From Polyangiaceae bacterium (GTDB lineage Bacteria > Myxococcota_A > Polyangia > Polyangiales > Polyangiaceae), in assembly GCA_015075635.1 (NCBI GenBank), contig JABTUA010000003.1:558001-622000 (forward strand): 64,000 nt of DNA. Reading direction: 5' to 3'. The notes under the pieces were generated by a model. That model searched no databases. It was not told the origin of the DNA and saw nothing but the letters and a program-made list of their open reading frames with translations. This document shows positions 42,030-52,432 of the stretch, piece after piece. Numbering within the stretch: position 1 is the first letter of the stretch; each line of letters opens with the position of its first letter. The translations under genes and the position numbers were made by a program.

Positions 42030-44696
42030 TCACGGCGTCGCGCCCTCTTCCGGCGCCGGCTTCGGCGCGGCCTTCTTCTTCTTGCCGACGTCGGGCGAGA
42101 CGTCCCACAAGGTCGGCTTGGTGCTCTTCTCGGATCCCTCGGCCTTCCAGCGGAAGGCGTGGGGCAGCATCGGGCGGCCGACGGCGTAGAGCACGCTGGT
42201 CTCGTAGCTGGCCAGTGGGGGGGTCTCCGAGCCCGCGCGGTGCACGAAGGCGGGGTGCTGCGAACCGCGATCGATCTCGACCACGCGCGTGCAGCCGATC
42301 TTGAGCAGCGCCGCGGCCAGCGAGTCGCTGGAGTCGTGCCGCGCCGTGGCCACGAGCACGCGCCCGCTCGGCAGCGCGCAGAGGGCGCCGCGCAGGCGCA
42401 GGGGTCCATGAGCGAGGGCCGCGTCGGTCAGCTTGCCGTTTTCGGCGAGGAGCGGCAGCTGTACGGACTCGTCGTCTTTGTCGAGCTTCGCTACCTCGCC
42501 GGGCGCCAAGATCGCCAGCGGCTTGCCCGGTGACACCACCAGCGTGGCGTACGCCGCCTTCGGGTCGAGGGCCTGCGTGCCCGCGAACGCGATGCCCAGG
42601 CGCATGGCGTCCGTGGTGTGCCCGAGGCCGATGGCCGCGACCACGCGTTGGCTATCCTCGCCCGTGAGCTCGACGTGCCCCGCCATGTTGCTCTGCCTGG
42701 GCTCCTTCGAACCGGCGCGCACGCGGTAGCCGACACGCCCGGGCTCGAAGCTCGCGAGCTCGACCTCGAGGTTGCCGACCTTGAGCTTGCCCTTGAAGAC
42801 GCCCGGCAACCACTGCGGCGGCGGTTGCAGGCCGCCGTCCGGCGACCAGCGCACGCCCGACGGATCCGTCGGCACCGGGTCGCGCACCATCACGTAGAAG
42901 AAGTCCTTCGCGCTCCAGCGCACGAACTTCCCCGGGTCGAGGTTCATCGCGTCGTGCGCCTTCTTCAGGTTGAACTCCTTGGCGCGATAATCGACGATGT
43001 CGGTGTAGACGAAGCCGCAGTGGCCGGGGTTCATGTCCAGGTGGACGCCGTAGGAGCAGCCCGCCTGGGCCAAGGCTTTGCCGAGCGTCGGGCCGTCGAT
43101 CTCGGGAGCGAAGGCGTAATAGAGGTGCCCCGCTGCCGTCACGCACAGCGCCGTGCGCTGAGTCATCACACTGGTCCCGGAGAGCTGCCAGCCCCAGATG
43201 TAGCGGCCCGTCGGATTGGCCACGCCGTCTTCGACCAGCGGATCGAGGTTCTGGCGAAAAGAACGGATCTCGTCCGGGATCTCCTCGCTCTTCGGCCAGC
43301 TGCCGAGGCCCACCGAGCCGTCCTTGGTGACCATCACCGTGGCGCCGCCCGCGACCGGCGGGATCAGCACGCGGTCGTCCACCTTCATGCCGTAGCGGCC
43401 GTGAGTGGTCTTGAACGCGCCGTTGAAGGTGCCGACGATGCGATCGAGCACGGCCTTGTCGCGGGGCAAGCGGCCGTCACCGGGTGGTCCGGTGAGCGGC
43501 TTCGGATCTTCGAAGCCCGCCTGCATGCCCAGCTCCAGCTGGCGCATGTCCATCGCGATCAACATCACCTCCGAGTAGGGGCGGGCCGCGTCGGGGCGGA
43601 AGAAGGTCTTGTAGAAGTAGGCCGGCGCCTTGCCGTGCTTCTCGTCCGTGCCCGGCATCGGCTTCAAGAACGGCAGCGCCACGGGTTGCCACTCGCCTTC
43701 GCCGGGCTTGTTCTCCTTCCAGATGCTGGGGATGGCCGGCGGGGGCCAGCTCTCGCCTTCCTTCAGCTTGCTGGCGTCGAGCACCGTGGCGCGGACCTTC
43801 TCCGTCTGAGCCTCGTCCTTCAAGGTGTTCGAAGCGCCGGACGACGCGAACATCTGGAAGGTCGTGCGCTTGAACTTGTCCCGCGCGCCGAAGACCTTGT
43901 CCTCGAGCCAGGCGATGGGCGCGGGGCCGACCTCGGCCCGCACCGTGTCCACGCCCCAGAGGATCAGCGGCTTTTCCATCTGACGGTGCACGTCGGCGTG
44001 GGCGGCGTAGGGCTGCCCGCCGTCCGCGCTCTTCAGCTCGCGGAGCGCCGCGTCGTAGACGAGAGTGCGCGCCGCGTCGCCGAGCTCCACCCGAAGCCCG
44101 GCGCCGTCGAGCAGCAGGCGCGCTTCCCGCGCCGGCATCTCCAGCACGATGTCCGTGCGTCCCATGTCCGCGAAGCTGCCGCGCTCCTGGAACGCGGTGA
44201 TCGCCTGCAAGATGCGGTGGAACCGGCTCTCGGGTTTGTCCTCGCGGCGCATGCCGCCGAGGTCCAGCACGGTGATGCCTTGGATGCTGCCGTAGGCGAC
44301 GGTCGCGTAGACCGCCCGCGTGCCGCGCACCTCGAGCCCGGTGTCGTCGCCGAGCGGAGTGTCGGTGAGGTTGCGGATCTGCGTGACCGAGATCGGCTTG
44401 CCGTCGAGGGTCACGCGCACTCGGGCCCGGTACACGTCGCGCGGGGCGCCGGCCTTCTCCGCGCCAAGGAACACCAGACGGCGGCCGAGGAAGGTCTCGG
44501 CCAAGAGCCCGGGGCTCGGCTCCCAGGCGATGTCCGTCGGGGCGACGACGGAGCGCGATGCCTGTCCCAACATCGACGCGAGCCCCTCCAGCGAGCGCGG
44601 GGGCGGACGCGCCGACGAGCAGTGCACGCCCAGGCCGAGGCCCAGGGCGACCGCCAGGAGGCGGACGCGCGCGGTGAGAAAGGAGGACAGCTCCAT
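42030..44696 (-). CDS. Large lipoprotein with NAGPA-like (phosphodiester glycosidase) domains
   Basis: The 888-residue lipoprotein starts at ATG 44696 (signal MELSSFLTARVRLLAVALG to GVHCSS). The central part has ALCVTAAGHLYYAF and GCSYGVHLDMNPGHCGFVYT, which resemble the NAGPA catalytic region (typical LDGG; here LDMNPG). A second, shorter similar block is near the C-terminus (GRVLVATARHDSSDSLAAA, GCTRVVEIDRGSQHPAF). Upstream of it is a large alpha/beta region with FNGAFKTTHGRYGMKV. A periplasmic or surface role in glycan processing is plausible. Divergent from the VanY gene. Confidence 0.65.
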   Translation of the reverse strand: MELSSFLTARVRLLAVALGLGLGVHCSSARPPPRSLEGLASMLGQASRSVVAPTDIAWEPSPGLLAETFLGRRLVFLGAEKAGAPRDVYRARVRVTLDGKPISVTQIRNLTDTPLGDDTGLEVRGTRAVYATVAYGSIQGITVLDLGGMRREDKPESRFHRILQAITAFQERGSFADMGRTDIVLEMPAREARLLLDGAGLRVELGDAARTLVYDAALRELKSADGGQPYAAHADVHRQMEKPLILWGVDTVRAEVGPAPIAWLEDKVFGARDKFKRTTFQMFASSGASNTLKDEAQTEKVRATVLDASKLKEGESWPPPAIPSIWKENKPGEGEWQPVALPFLKPMPGTDEKHGKAPAYFYKTFFRPDAARPYSEVMLIAMDMRQLELGMQAGFEDPKPLTGPPGDGRLPRDKAVLDRIVGTFNGAFKTTHGRYGMKVDDRVLIPPVAGGATVMVTKDGSVGLGSWPKSEEIPDEIRSFRQNLDPLVEDGVANPTGRYIWGWQLSGTSVMTQRTALCVTAAGHLYYAFAPEIDGPTLGKALAQAGCSYGVHLDMNPGHCGFVYTDIVDYRAKEFNLKKAHDAMNLDPGKFVRWSAKDFFYVMVRDPVPTDPSGVRWSPDGGLQPPPQWLPGVFKGKLKVGNLEVELASFEPGRVGYRVRAGSKEPRQSNMAGHVELTGEDSQRVVAAIGLGHTTDAMRLGIAFAGTQALDPKAAYATLVVSPGKPLAILAPGEVAKLDKDDESVQLPLLAENGKLTDAALAHGPLRLRGALCALPSGRVLVATARHDSSDSLAAALLKIGCTRVVEIDRGSQHPAFVHRAGSETPPLASYETSVLYAVGRPMLPHAFRWKAEGSEKSTKPTLWDVSPDVGKKKKAAPKPAPEEGATP

Positions 44697-44860
44697 GCCG
44701 GCCCGAGCCGGCATACCGACGGGGCAGATTCGGCGCAAGTTTAGGCAGCCGCACCTGCGAGCCGCCAACTCGAAGTTGGCGCACCCGCGCCCCGGGTCGG
44801 GCAAACCAGCGGGCTTTTCCAGGAATCCCCTTTGGCCCGACTCGTGCTCCAGACCCGGGG

Positions 44861-46450
44861 ATGGTTCGGCTGGCCGCTCTCGTCCGGGTCTCCCTCACCC
44901 TGCTCCTCTGCCTGGTCGCCGGCTGCGTCGCCGAGAGCGGCGACCACCCCGACCACTTCGACCACGACGAGAGCGACGAGGACATCGGGGTCGTCAGCGA
45001 GGAGCTGTCGACCCTCTCGTGCAGCATGTCCACCGCGACCGGCTACAAGAACGGCTCGGCCTTCACCATTCAGGTCGTCACCGTGGACGGCAAGAAGGTC
45101 GAGTGGAAGACCGCCAACGCCTACATGAAGATGGCCAAGGCGGCGTCTGCGGCCGGCGTGGAGCTCCGCGTGGTGAGCGGCTTCCGCACCATGGACCAGC
45201 AGAAGTACCTGTACGCCTGCTACACGAGCTGTAGCTGTAACAACTGCAACCTGGCGGCGAAGCCCGGCTACAGCAACCACCAGAGCGGCCACGCCCTGGA
45301 TCTGAACGCCTCGGCCCCGGGCGTGTACTCGTGGCTGAGCAAGCACGCGGGCACGTATGGCTTCAAGCGCACCGTGCCCAGCGAGAACTGGCACTGGGAG
45401 TGGTGGGGCACCGATCCAGGGACCGGCCCCTGCAACGATCAGGACAAGGACGACGACGGCGTCACGGACGCGAAGGACAACTGCCCGAGCACGAAGAACG
45501 CCAGCCAGACCGACACCGACAAGGACGGCAAGGGCAACGCCTGCGACGGTGATGACGACGGCGACGGCGTCGCAGACGCGAAGGACAACTGCCCGCTGGT
45601 GAAGAACGCGGCGCAGACGGACACGGACAAGGACGGCAAGGGCGATGCCTGCGACACCGACGACGACGGTGACAAGGTGCTCGACACCAAGGACAACTGT
45701 CCGCTGGTGAAGAACGCGGCGCAGACGGACACGGACAAGGACGGCAAGGGCGACGCTTGCGACACGGACGACGACGGCGACGGCGTGGCGGACGGAAAGG
45801 ACAACTGCCCGCTGGTGAAGAACGCGGCGCAGACGGACACGGACAAGGACGGCAAGGGCGACGCCTGCGAGGCCGACGACGACGGCGACGGCGTCGACGA
45901 CGCGAAGGACGTGTGTCCCACCACCCCCGACCCGGACCAGCTCGACACCGACGCTGATGGCAAAGGCGACGCCTGCGACGACGACGACGACGGCGACGGC
46001 GTGGCCGACGCGAGCGACGTCTGCCCGCTGAATGCGGATCCGGGTCAGGCCGACCAGGACGACGACGGTATCGGCGACGCCTGCGACACCGACAACGACA
46101 ACGACGGCATCGACGACGCGGACGACGTCTGCCCGGAGCTGGCGGATCCCGCGCAGACCGACACGGATGGCGACGGCCTGGGCGACGCCTGCGACGACGA
46201 CGACGACGGCGACGGCGTGAACGACGCGCTGGACCGCTGCCCCGGAGCGGATGACACCGACCTCGACGTGTGCGGCGACGACAGCGAGAGCGACGCGCCG
46301 CCGGAGACCGCCACGGGCGGCACGGTCGAAGCGGAGACGGCAGGTTGCAGCGTCGGCGGCGCGCGCGGCTCGGCGACGGTCGGCTGGCTCGGTGTTTTCG
46401 GCACGATCTTTCTGCTGGGCCGCCGCCGCCGCGCTAAGACCAACCGGTGA
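44861..46450 (+). CDS. VanY-type D,D-carboxypeptidase with thrombospondin type 3 repeats and C-terminal anchor
   Basis: A 529-residue exported protein. The N-terminus has a lipobox-like LLCLVAGC. Residues about 60-190 form an M15B carboxypeptidase: VVSGFRTMDQQKYLYAC, SNHQSGHALDLN and ENWHWEWWG carry the zinc and catalytic residues. About nine DxDxDG-type calcium-binding thrombospondin type 3 units follow (for example DTDKDGKGDACD). The C-terminus (GCSVGGARGSATVGWLGVFG, then hydrophobic and RRRR) looks like a MYXO-CTERM sorting signal. It likely trims peptidoglycan cross-link peptides at the cell surface. Confidence 0.85.
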   Translation: MVRLAALVRVSLTLLLCLVAGCVAESGDHPDHFDHDESDEDIGVVSEELSTLSCSMSTATGYKNGSAFTIQVVTVDGKKVEWKTANAYMKMAKAASAAGVELRVVSGFRTMDQQKYLYACYTSCSCNNCNLAAKPGYSNHQSGHALDLNASAPGVYSWLSKHAGTYGFKRTVPSENWHWEWWGTDPGTGPCNDQDKDDDGVTDAKDNCPSTKNASQTDTDKDGKGNACDGDDDGDGVADAKDNCPLVKNAAQTDTDKDGKGDACDTDDDGDKVLDTKDNCPLVKNAAQTDTDKDGKGDACDTDDDGDGVADGKDNCPLVKNAAQTDTDKDGKGDACEADDDGDGVDDAKDVCPTTPDPDQLDTDADGKGDACDDDDDGDGVADASDVCPLNADPGQADQDDDGIGDACDTDNDNDGIDDADDVCPELADPAQTDTDGDGLGDACDDDDDGDGVNDALDRCPGADDTDLDVCGDDSESDAPPETATGGTVEAETAGCSVGGARGSATVGWLGVFGTIFLLGRRRRAKTNR

Positions 46451-47247
46451 CGGCGTTCACGGGGAAGGTGGCGGCGGCGGGGGAGCTCCTCGTCTCCGCG
46501 CTTGGTCAGCGGCCGTGCGTGTACTGGGACGTGCGCGACGGGCTGGACGACGCGCCGCGCCGGGTCGGCAAGTCGGACTTCTGGCTCGAGGACGCCGAAG
46601 GTCGAGTCCTGGTGGTGACCGAGCACCTGCGTGTGGAGCTCCGCGCCGAGCGTGCCAAGCAACTGGTGGCGGTCGCGGAGGCGGACCTCGCCGAGCTCTC
46701 CGCCCGGCTGCGGGAGCTGAAGGCGCTGCTTCGGGCCGAGCAGGGCGCCGCCGCCTCCAAGCTGCGCAGGGAGCGAGCGCACCTGGCGAAGGTCGCCACG
46801 TTTCTCCACGCCACTCGCGCTCACGCCCGCGGCAAGGTCCACGTGGGAGGCACGGCGCGGGGTCAGGAGCGCTGGCTGCGCGAGCACGGACGCGGCGCAT
46901 CCGGCAGCCCCGGCGAGGCCACGGCGATGATGCTCAGCGAGACCTGGGAGGTCGTGGTCGAGGTCGGCCAGCGCGTGACGCTCGAGGGCGAGTGCGCGAT
47001 CGAGGCCGTGGCCTCGGAGCTGTTGCCGAGCCAGGGCTACCGCACGCGCGCCACCGCGCGGGTGCTGCGCGGTTCGGCTGCCTCGCCGCTGGTCTTGATC
47101 GGCACCGGTGACCGGGCGCCGCGCGCTGCCGCCGCAAAGCCCGTCGTCCGGGTACAAGAGCTGTCGCGCGCGACGCGGCAGAAGCTCGCGCTCGCCCTCG
47201 CGCTCGCCGTCGCCATCGCGGCCTTCGCCCTCTTCGCCGCGCGCTGA
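46447..47247 (+). CDS. GIDE-like membrane protein 3 with coiled coil
   Basis: The 266-residue protein overlaps the VanY stop (GTGA). Its first 60 residues carry a GIDE-type block (GKVAAAGELLVSALGQRPCVYWDV). A long helical coiled-coil insert follows (residues about 75-125), then a second beta region (VVEVGQRVTLEGECAIEAVA) and a C-terminal membrane helix (LALALALAVAIAAFALFA). Related in design to the pair at 36009-37536. Function unknown. Confidence 0.5.
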   Translation: MTAFTGKVAAAGELLVSALGQRPCVYWDVRDGLDDAPRRVGKSDFWLEDAEGRVLVVTEHLRVELRAERAKQLVAVAEADLAELSARLRELKALLRAEQGAAASKLRRERAHLAKVATFLHATRAHARGKVHVGGTARGQERWLREHGRGASGSPGEATAMMLSETWEVVVEVGQRVTLEGECAIEAVASELLPSQGYRTRATARVLRGSAASPLVLIGTGDRAPRAAAAKPVVRVQELSRATRQKLALALALAVAIAAFALFAAR

Positions 47248-47317
47248 GCCGGCAAACTTCGCGCAGGCGGTCGATCCCCCGCCGCGGGACACTCCCGGCC
47301 AACACGGGAGGCGGACC

Positions 47318-49525
47318 ATGCACGTCGTACTGGTGGGCGCGGAGTTCGAGGAGAACTTGGCGGTGCGGTACCTGCGCGGAGCGCTGGAGCACGAGGGACA
47401 CCCGGTCACGAGCCTGGTCTTCAACGAGGCGAGCGAGATCGAGCGCGTGGCGCGGGAGATCGTCGCCGCGGACGCGCCCCTGACCGGATTGTCGATGGTG
47501 TTCACCTACCGCGCGCGAGAGTTCGCGCGCCTGGCGACGCGCGCGCGGCAGCTCGGCTACGCCGGTCACCTGGTCGCCGGAGGGCACTTCGCGGCCATGC
47601 ACGCCGAGCTGCTCCTGACGGACGTCCCGGCGCTCGACTCGGTCGCGACCAGCGAGGGCGAGCCCATCCTGTGCGAGCTGGTGCGAGCGCTGCCCGAGCC
47701 CGCCAGCGTCGCCGGCCTGGTGTGGCGCAAGGGAGGGCAGCTGGTGAGGAACCCGGCTGCACAGAAGCCGCCGGATCTGGACGTGCTGCCGTTCCCGCCG
47801 CGCAAGCAGCCCTTCGACGACTACCTGGGGATCCCGATCACCAACATCCTGTCGTCCCGCGGCTGCACCCACAACTGCGCGTTCTGCTCCATCGCGGCCT
47901 GGCACCGGCTGTGCGGCGGCGAGCGGCTTCGCCTGCGCGCTCCAGCGCGCCTCGCCGAGGAGATGGCGCTGCTCTACCGGCAAGGCGTGCGCGTGTTCAA
48001 CTTCCACGACGACAACTTCGTGCTCGACGACAAGGTCGCGATGCTGGAGCGCCTGCGCCAGCTCGACCAAGCGCTGCGCGAACGCGGCGTCACGACCCCG
48101 ATCGCGTTCGCGATCAAGAGCCGGCCGGACACGGTGGACGAGGAGGTCTTCGCGCGCCTCCGGGACATGGGCATGTTCCGCGTGTTCCTGGGCATCGAGG
48201 CCGGGACGCCGGAGTCGCTGCGCCGTCTGGGTCGCGGCCAGACTGTGGAGGACAACATCAGGGCGCTCGACATCCTTGGGCGGCTCGACGTCCACACCTG
48301 CTTCAACCTGCTGGTCTTGAACCCCGAGTCCACGCTGGAAGACCTGGCCGGCAACGTCGCGTTCTTGCGGGAGCACCCCGAGCACGCGATGAACTTCTGC
48401 CGAACCGAGATCTACGCCGGCACCCCGCTGGAGCGGCGCCTGCGCAAGGAGCGCCGCCTGCTCGGTGACTACTGGGGCTACGACTACCAGATCGCCGATC
48501 CGCGGGCGCAGGCCGCCTTCGAGATCATCTATCCGGCCTTCGAAGCGCGGAACTACGGCGACGAGGGCCTGCACCACCTGACCATGCAGATCGACTACGA
48601 GCAGCAGCTGCTCGGTCGGTTCTTCGGGCGGCACGACGCGCTCCGCCGGCGGGTGAAGCAGCAGATCGTCGAGGTGAACCTGAACACCTGCCAGCACCTC
48701 GAGGCGGTGATCGCGGCCATTCCGCAGCTTCGCACGAGCGAAGACGTCGAGCGCTTCACCGCCGAGACGAAGGCGCGCGTCCACGCGGACAACGCAAGGC
48801 TCGGGCGCAAGGTGAAGGAGCTCCTCGACGAGATCCGCTGTACTCCGCTTCGGCCTGCCCGCCGGCATCTGTCCAAGAGCTTCATCCAGGCGGCCGCCGG
48901 CGCGGGGCTCGTCGCGTCTCTGGCCGCGGCGGGCTGCAAGGAGAAGAGCCACCCGACGGAGATGGTCGCGATCCCGACGACCACCGCGTCCGGTCCGCCG
49001 CTCGACGCCGCAGCGCCAGCGGAGGACGCGACGCTTCCCAGCGGGCCGGCGGCTCTGGTCAAACCCATCCTCGGCGCGGAGCTCCTGCCGCTCCTGTCGC
49101 GCCACGTCGTGCCACCCCGGGAGGTCGAGCTCGAGCTCTGGATCGCGACGGACGGCAGCGTCTCCAGGCTGGTCATGCTCCACCCCGCGCTCCAGCCGGA
49201 GGCGGAGAAGGAGATCGTGCGGGCAGCGAGCAGGCTGACCTTCGACCAGAGCGCGCGCGGCCAGCGCTTCGTGGTGCAGTTCAGCGACCACGAGCTCACC
49301 AGCGCCTCGGCCGACGCCGCCGCTCCGCCGCCCAAGGATCCGACCCACATGAAGGAGCGCGTCCCGCGCCCCGAGATGGCGCCGCGTCCGCCGCCCCCGC
49401 GGCCGGAGATGGCGCCGCGGCCGGAGATGGCGCCGCGCCCGCCGCCGCCACGCCCGGAGATGGCACCACGCCCGGAGATGGCGCCGCGCCCGCCTCCCAA
49501 GCCGGACAAGTCGGGGCCGTTCTGA
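47318..49525 (+). CDS. Cobalamin-binding radical SAM protein with C-terminal lipoprotein-like, TonB-like tail
   Basis: The 735-residue protein has a B12-binding-like N-terminal domain (residues 1-120) and a radical SAM core with Cys183, 187 and 190 in SSRGCTHNCAFC. DTVDEEVFARLRDMGMFRVF and FLGIEAGTPESLRRLGRGQ are typical of the BchE-like class. After about residue 525 comes SKSFIQAAAGAGLVASLAAAGC, which looks like a lipoprotein signal with lipobox Cys but lies inside the protein. Then a TonB/AgmX-like domain and a Pro-rich PRPEMAPRP repeat follow. No stop or start separates the parts. ATG 47318 follows GGGAGG. Confidence 0.82.
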   Translation: MHVVLVGAEFEENLAVRYLRGALEHEGHPVTSLVFNEASEIERVAREIVAADAPLTGLSMVFTYRAREFARLATRARQLGYAGHLVAGGHFAAMHAELLLTDVPALDSVATSEGEPILCELVRALPEPASVAGLVWRKGGQLVRNPAAQKPPDLDVLPFPPRKQPFDDYLGIPITNILSSRGCTHNCAFCSIAAWHRLCGGERLRLRAPARLAEEMALLYRQGVRVFNFHDDNFVLDDKVAMLERLRQLDQALRERGVTTPIAFAIKSRPDTVDEEVFARLRDMGMFRVFLGIEAGTPESLRRLGRGQTVEDNIRALDILGRLDVHTCFNLLVLNPESTLEDLAGNVAFLREHPEHAMNFCRTEIYAGTPLERRLRKERRLLGDYWGYDYQIADPRAQAAFEIIYPAFEARNYGDEGLHHLTMQIDYEQQLLGRFFGRHDALRRRVKQQIVEVNLNTCQHLEAVIAAIPQLRTSEDVERFTAETKARVHADNARLGRKVKELLDEIRCTPLRPARRHLSKSFIQAAAGAGLVASLAAAGCKEKSHPTEMVAIPTTTASGPPLDAAAPAEDATLPSGPAALVKPILGAELLPLLSRHVVPPREVELELWIATDGSVSRLVMLHPALQPEAEKEIVRAASRLTFDQSARGQRFVVQFSDHELTSASADAAAPPPKDPTHMKERVPRPEMAPRPPPPRPEMAPRPEMAPRPPPPRPEMAPRPEMAPRPPPKPDKSGPF
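49372..49500. repeat. Tandem repeat coding the PRPEMAPRP tail
   Basis: Repeats of CGCCCGGAGATGGCGCCG-type units encode PRPEMAPRP segments. The period varies (18 or 33 bp) but stays in frame. Confidence 0.75.
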
Positions 49526-49648
49526 GCCTGCGTCAGGCGAGGGGTCGCGCCGGGAGGATCTCCAGCTCGCCTCTGATAGGCGGCGCGCCGTCCCCTTCCG
49601 CGACGACGCGGCTGCGGCCGGCTCGGTTGGTTCCGCTATCATCCGCGC

Positions 49649-50269
49649 ATGAAGCCTCTCCATCTGGCCGTCGTCGCCGTCGTGAGCGCCTGCGGGGGCG
49701 CGCAGGCCCCGGCGCCTGGACCGGCTCAGCCGAAGGTGGTCGTCGCGGAGTCTCAGGAGGACGACGAGCCGGGTCAGGCGCCGCCGGCGTGCAGCGCGCC
49801 CGAGCGTCCGCGCCCCATCGCACCGAAGCTCCCGAACGGGTACGAGGAGATGACCGTGGGGGCGGTGGTGCCGACGGCCGGCGGCGGCAGCGTGGTGTTG
49901 GTCGACGCGCGGGGAAAGACGGGGATCCCGATCTTCGTGGGTGGCAGCGAGACCACCAGCATCCAGCACCGCCTGGCCGGTGAGAAGTTCGTGCGCCCGC
50001 TCACGCACGACCTGCTCGACGCGATGCTGGCCAAGCTGGACGGCCGCTTGGTCAGCGCGCGGGTGGACTCGCTGGAGAACAACACCTTCATCGGCACCGT
50101 CGTGATGCAGAAGGGCTCCGAGCTGGTCGAGCTCGATGCGCGCGCCTCCGACGCCATCGCCCTCGCCCTGGGTGCCCGCGCGCCCATCTACGTCGCGCGG
50201 AACGTGATCGCCCAGACCGGCGTGAGCACCTCGGAGCTCGGAGTGGGCGCGACCCCGGCCGCGCCTTGA
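49649..50269 (+). CDS. Bifunctional-nuclease (BFN/DUF151) domain lipoprotein
   Basis: A 206-residue protein with a lipoprotein signal (VVSAC), a Pro-rich linker and a BFN domain: GIPIFVGGSETTSIQHRL, RPLTHDLLDAMLAKLDGRL, and ELDARASDAIALALGARAPIYV. BFN proteins of plants and bacteria have reported nuclease or cyclic-nucleotide-linked roles. Export of a BFN domain is unusual. Function not established. Confidence 0.75.
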   Translation: MKPLHLAVVAVVSACGGAQAPAPGPAQPKVVVAESQEDDEPGQAPPACSAPERPRPIAPKLPNGYEEMTVGAVVPTAGGGSVVLVDARGKTGIPIFVGGSETTSIQHRLAGEKFVRPLTHDLLDAMLAKLDGRLVSARVDSLENNTFIGTVVMQKGSELVELDARASDAIALALGARAPIYVARNVIAQTGVSTSELGVGATPAAP

Positions 50270-50383
50270 GCTGCGACGAGCTCGGGCCGCACGCGACTCC
50301 GCCGAGCGCCCGCCGAACGCCGCGAGGGCCGCTCGCGTGCGAGAAGGTGAGGGCCCCGGCCAGGCCTGCGCTATGATCGCGCG

Positions 50384-50800
50384 GTGACCAGCGCGACCAG
50401 GGACATCGAGGCGATCCTGCGGCGCCACCTGAGTGAGGAGGGGGGTATCCGACTCGCGCTGCTGTTCGGCTCGGCCGCGCGCGGTCGGCTTCGTCCCGAC
50501 AGCGATCTCGACGTCGGGATCTGGCCCGTGGATCCGGAGATGCCCCTGAGTGACGAGCTGGCGCTGGCCGCCACGCTCGGCCGCGCGACCGGTCGCGAGA
50601 TCGACATCGTTCGCCTGGACCGTGCATCCGCCCTCGTGCGGTTCGAAGTCGCGAAGCGACATACCGTGCTCCGCGCCGAACCGGCCGAGAGTCTGCCCCG
50701 CTTTCTCGCGTCGGCAGCCCTCGAGCACGCCGAGCTCGGCCCGTTGTGGGAGGATGCCCGGCGTCGCCTGGCCAAGCGACTCGCGAGGGCCGGTTCATGA
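50384..50800 (+). CDS. mntA: MntA-type nucleotidyltransferase antitoxin
   Basis: The 138-residue protein has the minimal nucleotidyltransferase motif ALLFGSAARGRLRPDSDLDVGI (GS-x10-D-x-D) and the third acidic residue in REIDIVRL. MntA antitoxins AMPylate and silence their HEPN toxin partner. GTG start; the ATGA overlap with the next gene fits the operon layout of the HepT/MntA system. Confidence 0.82.
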   Translation: MTSATRDIEAILRRHLSEEGGIRLALLFGSAARGRLRPDSDLDVGIWPVDPEMPLSDELALAATLGRATGREIDIVRLDRASALVRFEVAKRHTVLRAEPAESLPRFLASAALEHAELGPLWEDARRRLAKRLARAGS

Positions 50801-51057
50801 CGGTCGCGGACGAGGGATGGGGGATGCCCGGTTCGTATGCCGAAGCCTTCACCATCCTCGCCGACCATGGGGTGCTTCCAAAGGATCTGGTAGAGCCCCT
50901 CGAAGCAATGGCGCGGCTCCGGAATCGGATCGCCCACGGGTATGCATCGGTCGACGCCGACCGCATTTGGCACGAGCTGCCCGCTGGTTTCGCGGCGTTC
51001 GAGCGCTTCGTGGTCGCGATCGCGAAGCAGCTCGAGGAACGAGACGCGCCGGCGTAA
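50797..51057 (+). CDS. hepT: HepT-like HEPN toxin, short at the N-terminus
   Basis: An 86-residue protein with the HEPN RNase motif LRNRIAHGY (R-x4-H-x-Y) and the preceding block MPGSYAEAFTILADHGVLPKDL. Typical HepT proteins are about 130-145 residues with two more N-terminal helices; no such sequence is found upstream in any frame. So it starts about 45 residues late. It may be a truncated or inactive toxin, or a compact variant. The Arg and His of the catalytic motif are present. Confidence 0.65.
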   Translation: MTVADEGWGMPGSYAEAFTILADHGVLPKDLVEPLEAMARLRNRIAHGYASVDADRIWHELPAGFAAFERFVVAIAKQLEERDAPA

Positions 51058-51067
51058 GTCGCGGCCC

Positions 51068-52428
<1,361 letters not shown>

Positions 52429-52432
<4 letters not shown>

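Noticed and set aside
45430..46240. Coding-DNA tandem repeats as a mobile element
   Set aside because: They correspond to thrombospondin type 3 protein repeats with variable spacing; no terminal repeats or transposase.
46934..50728. Very long minus-strand frame of more than 1200 codons
   Set aside because: It lies antisense to the radical SAM, BFN and nucleotidyltransferase genes, is His/Arg/Gln-rich and has no recognisable domains: a shadow of GC-rich codon bias.
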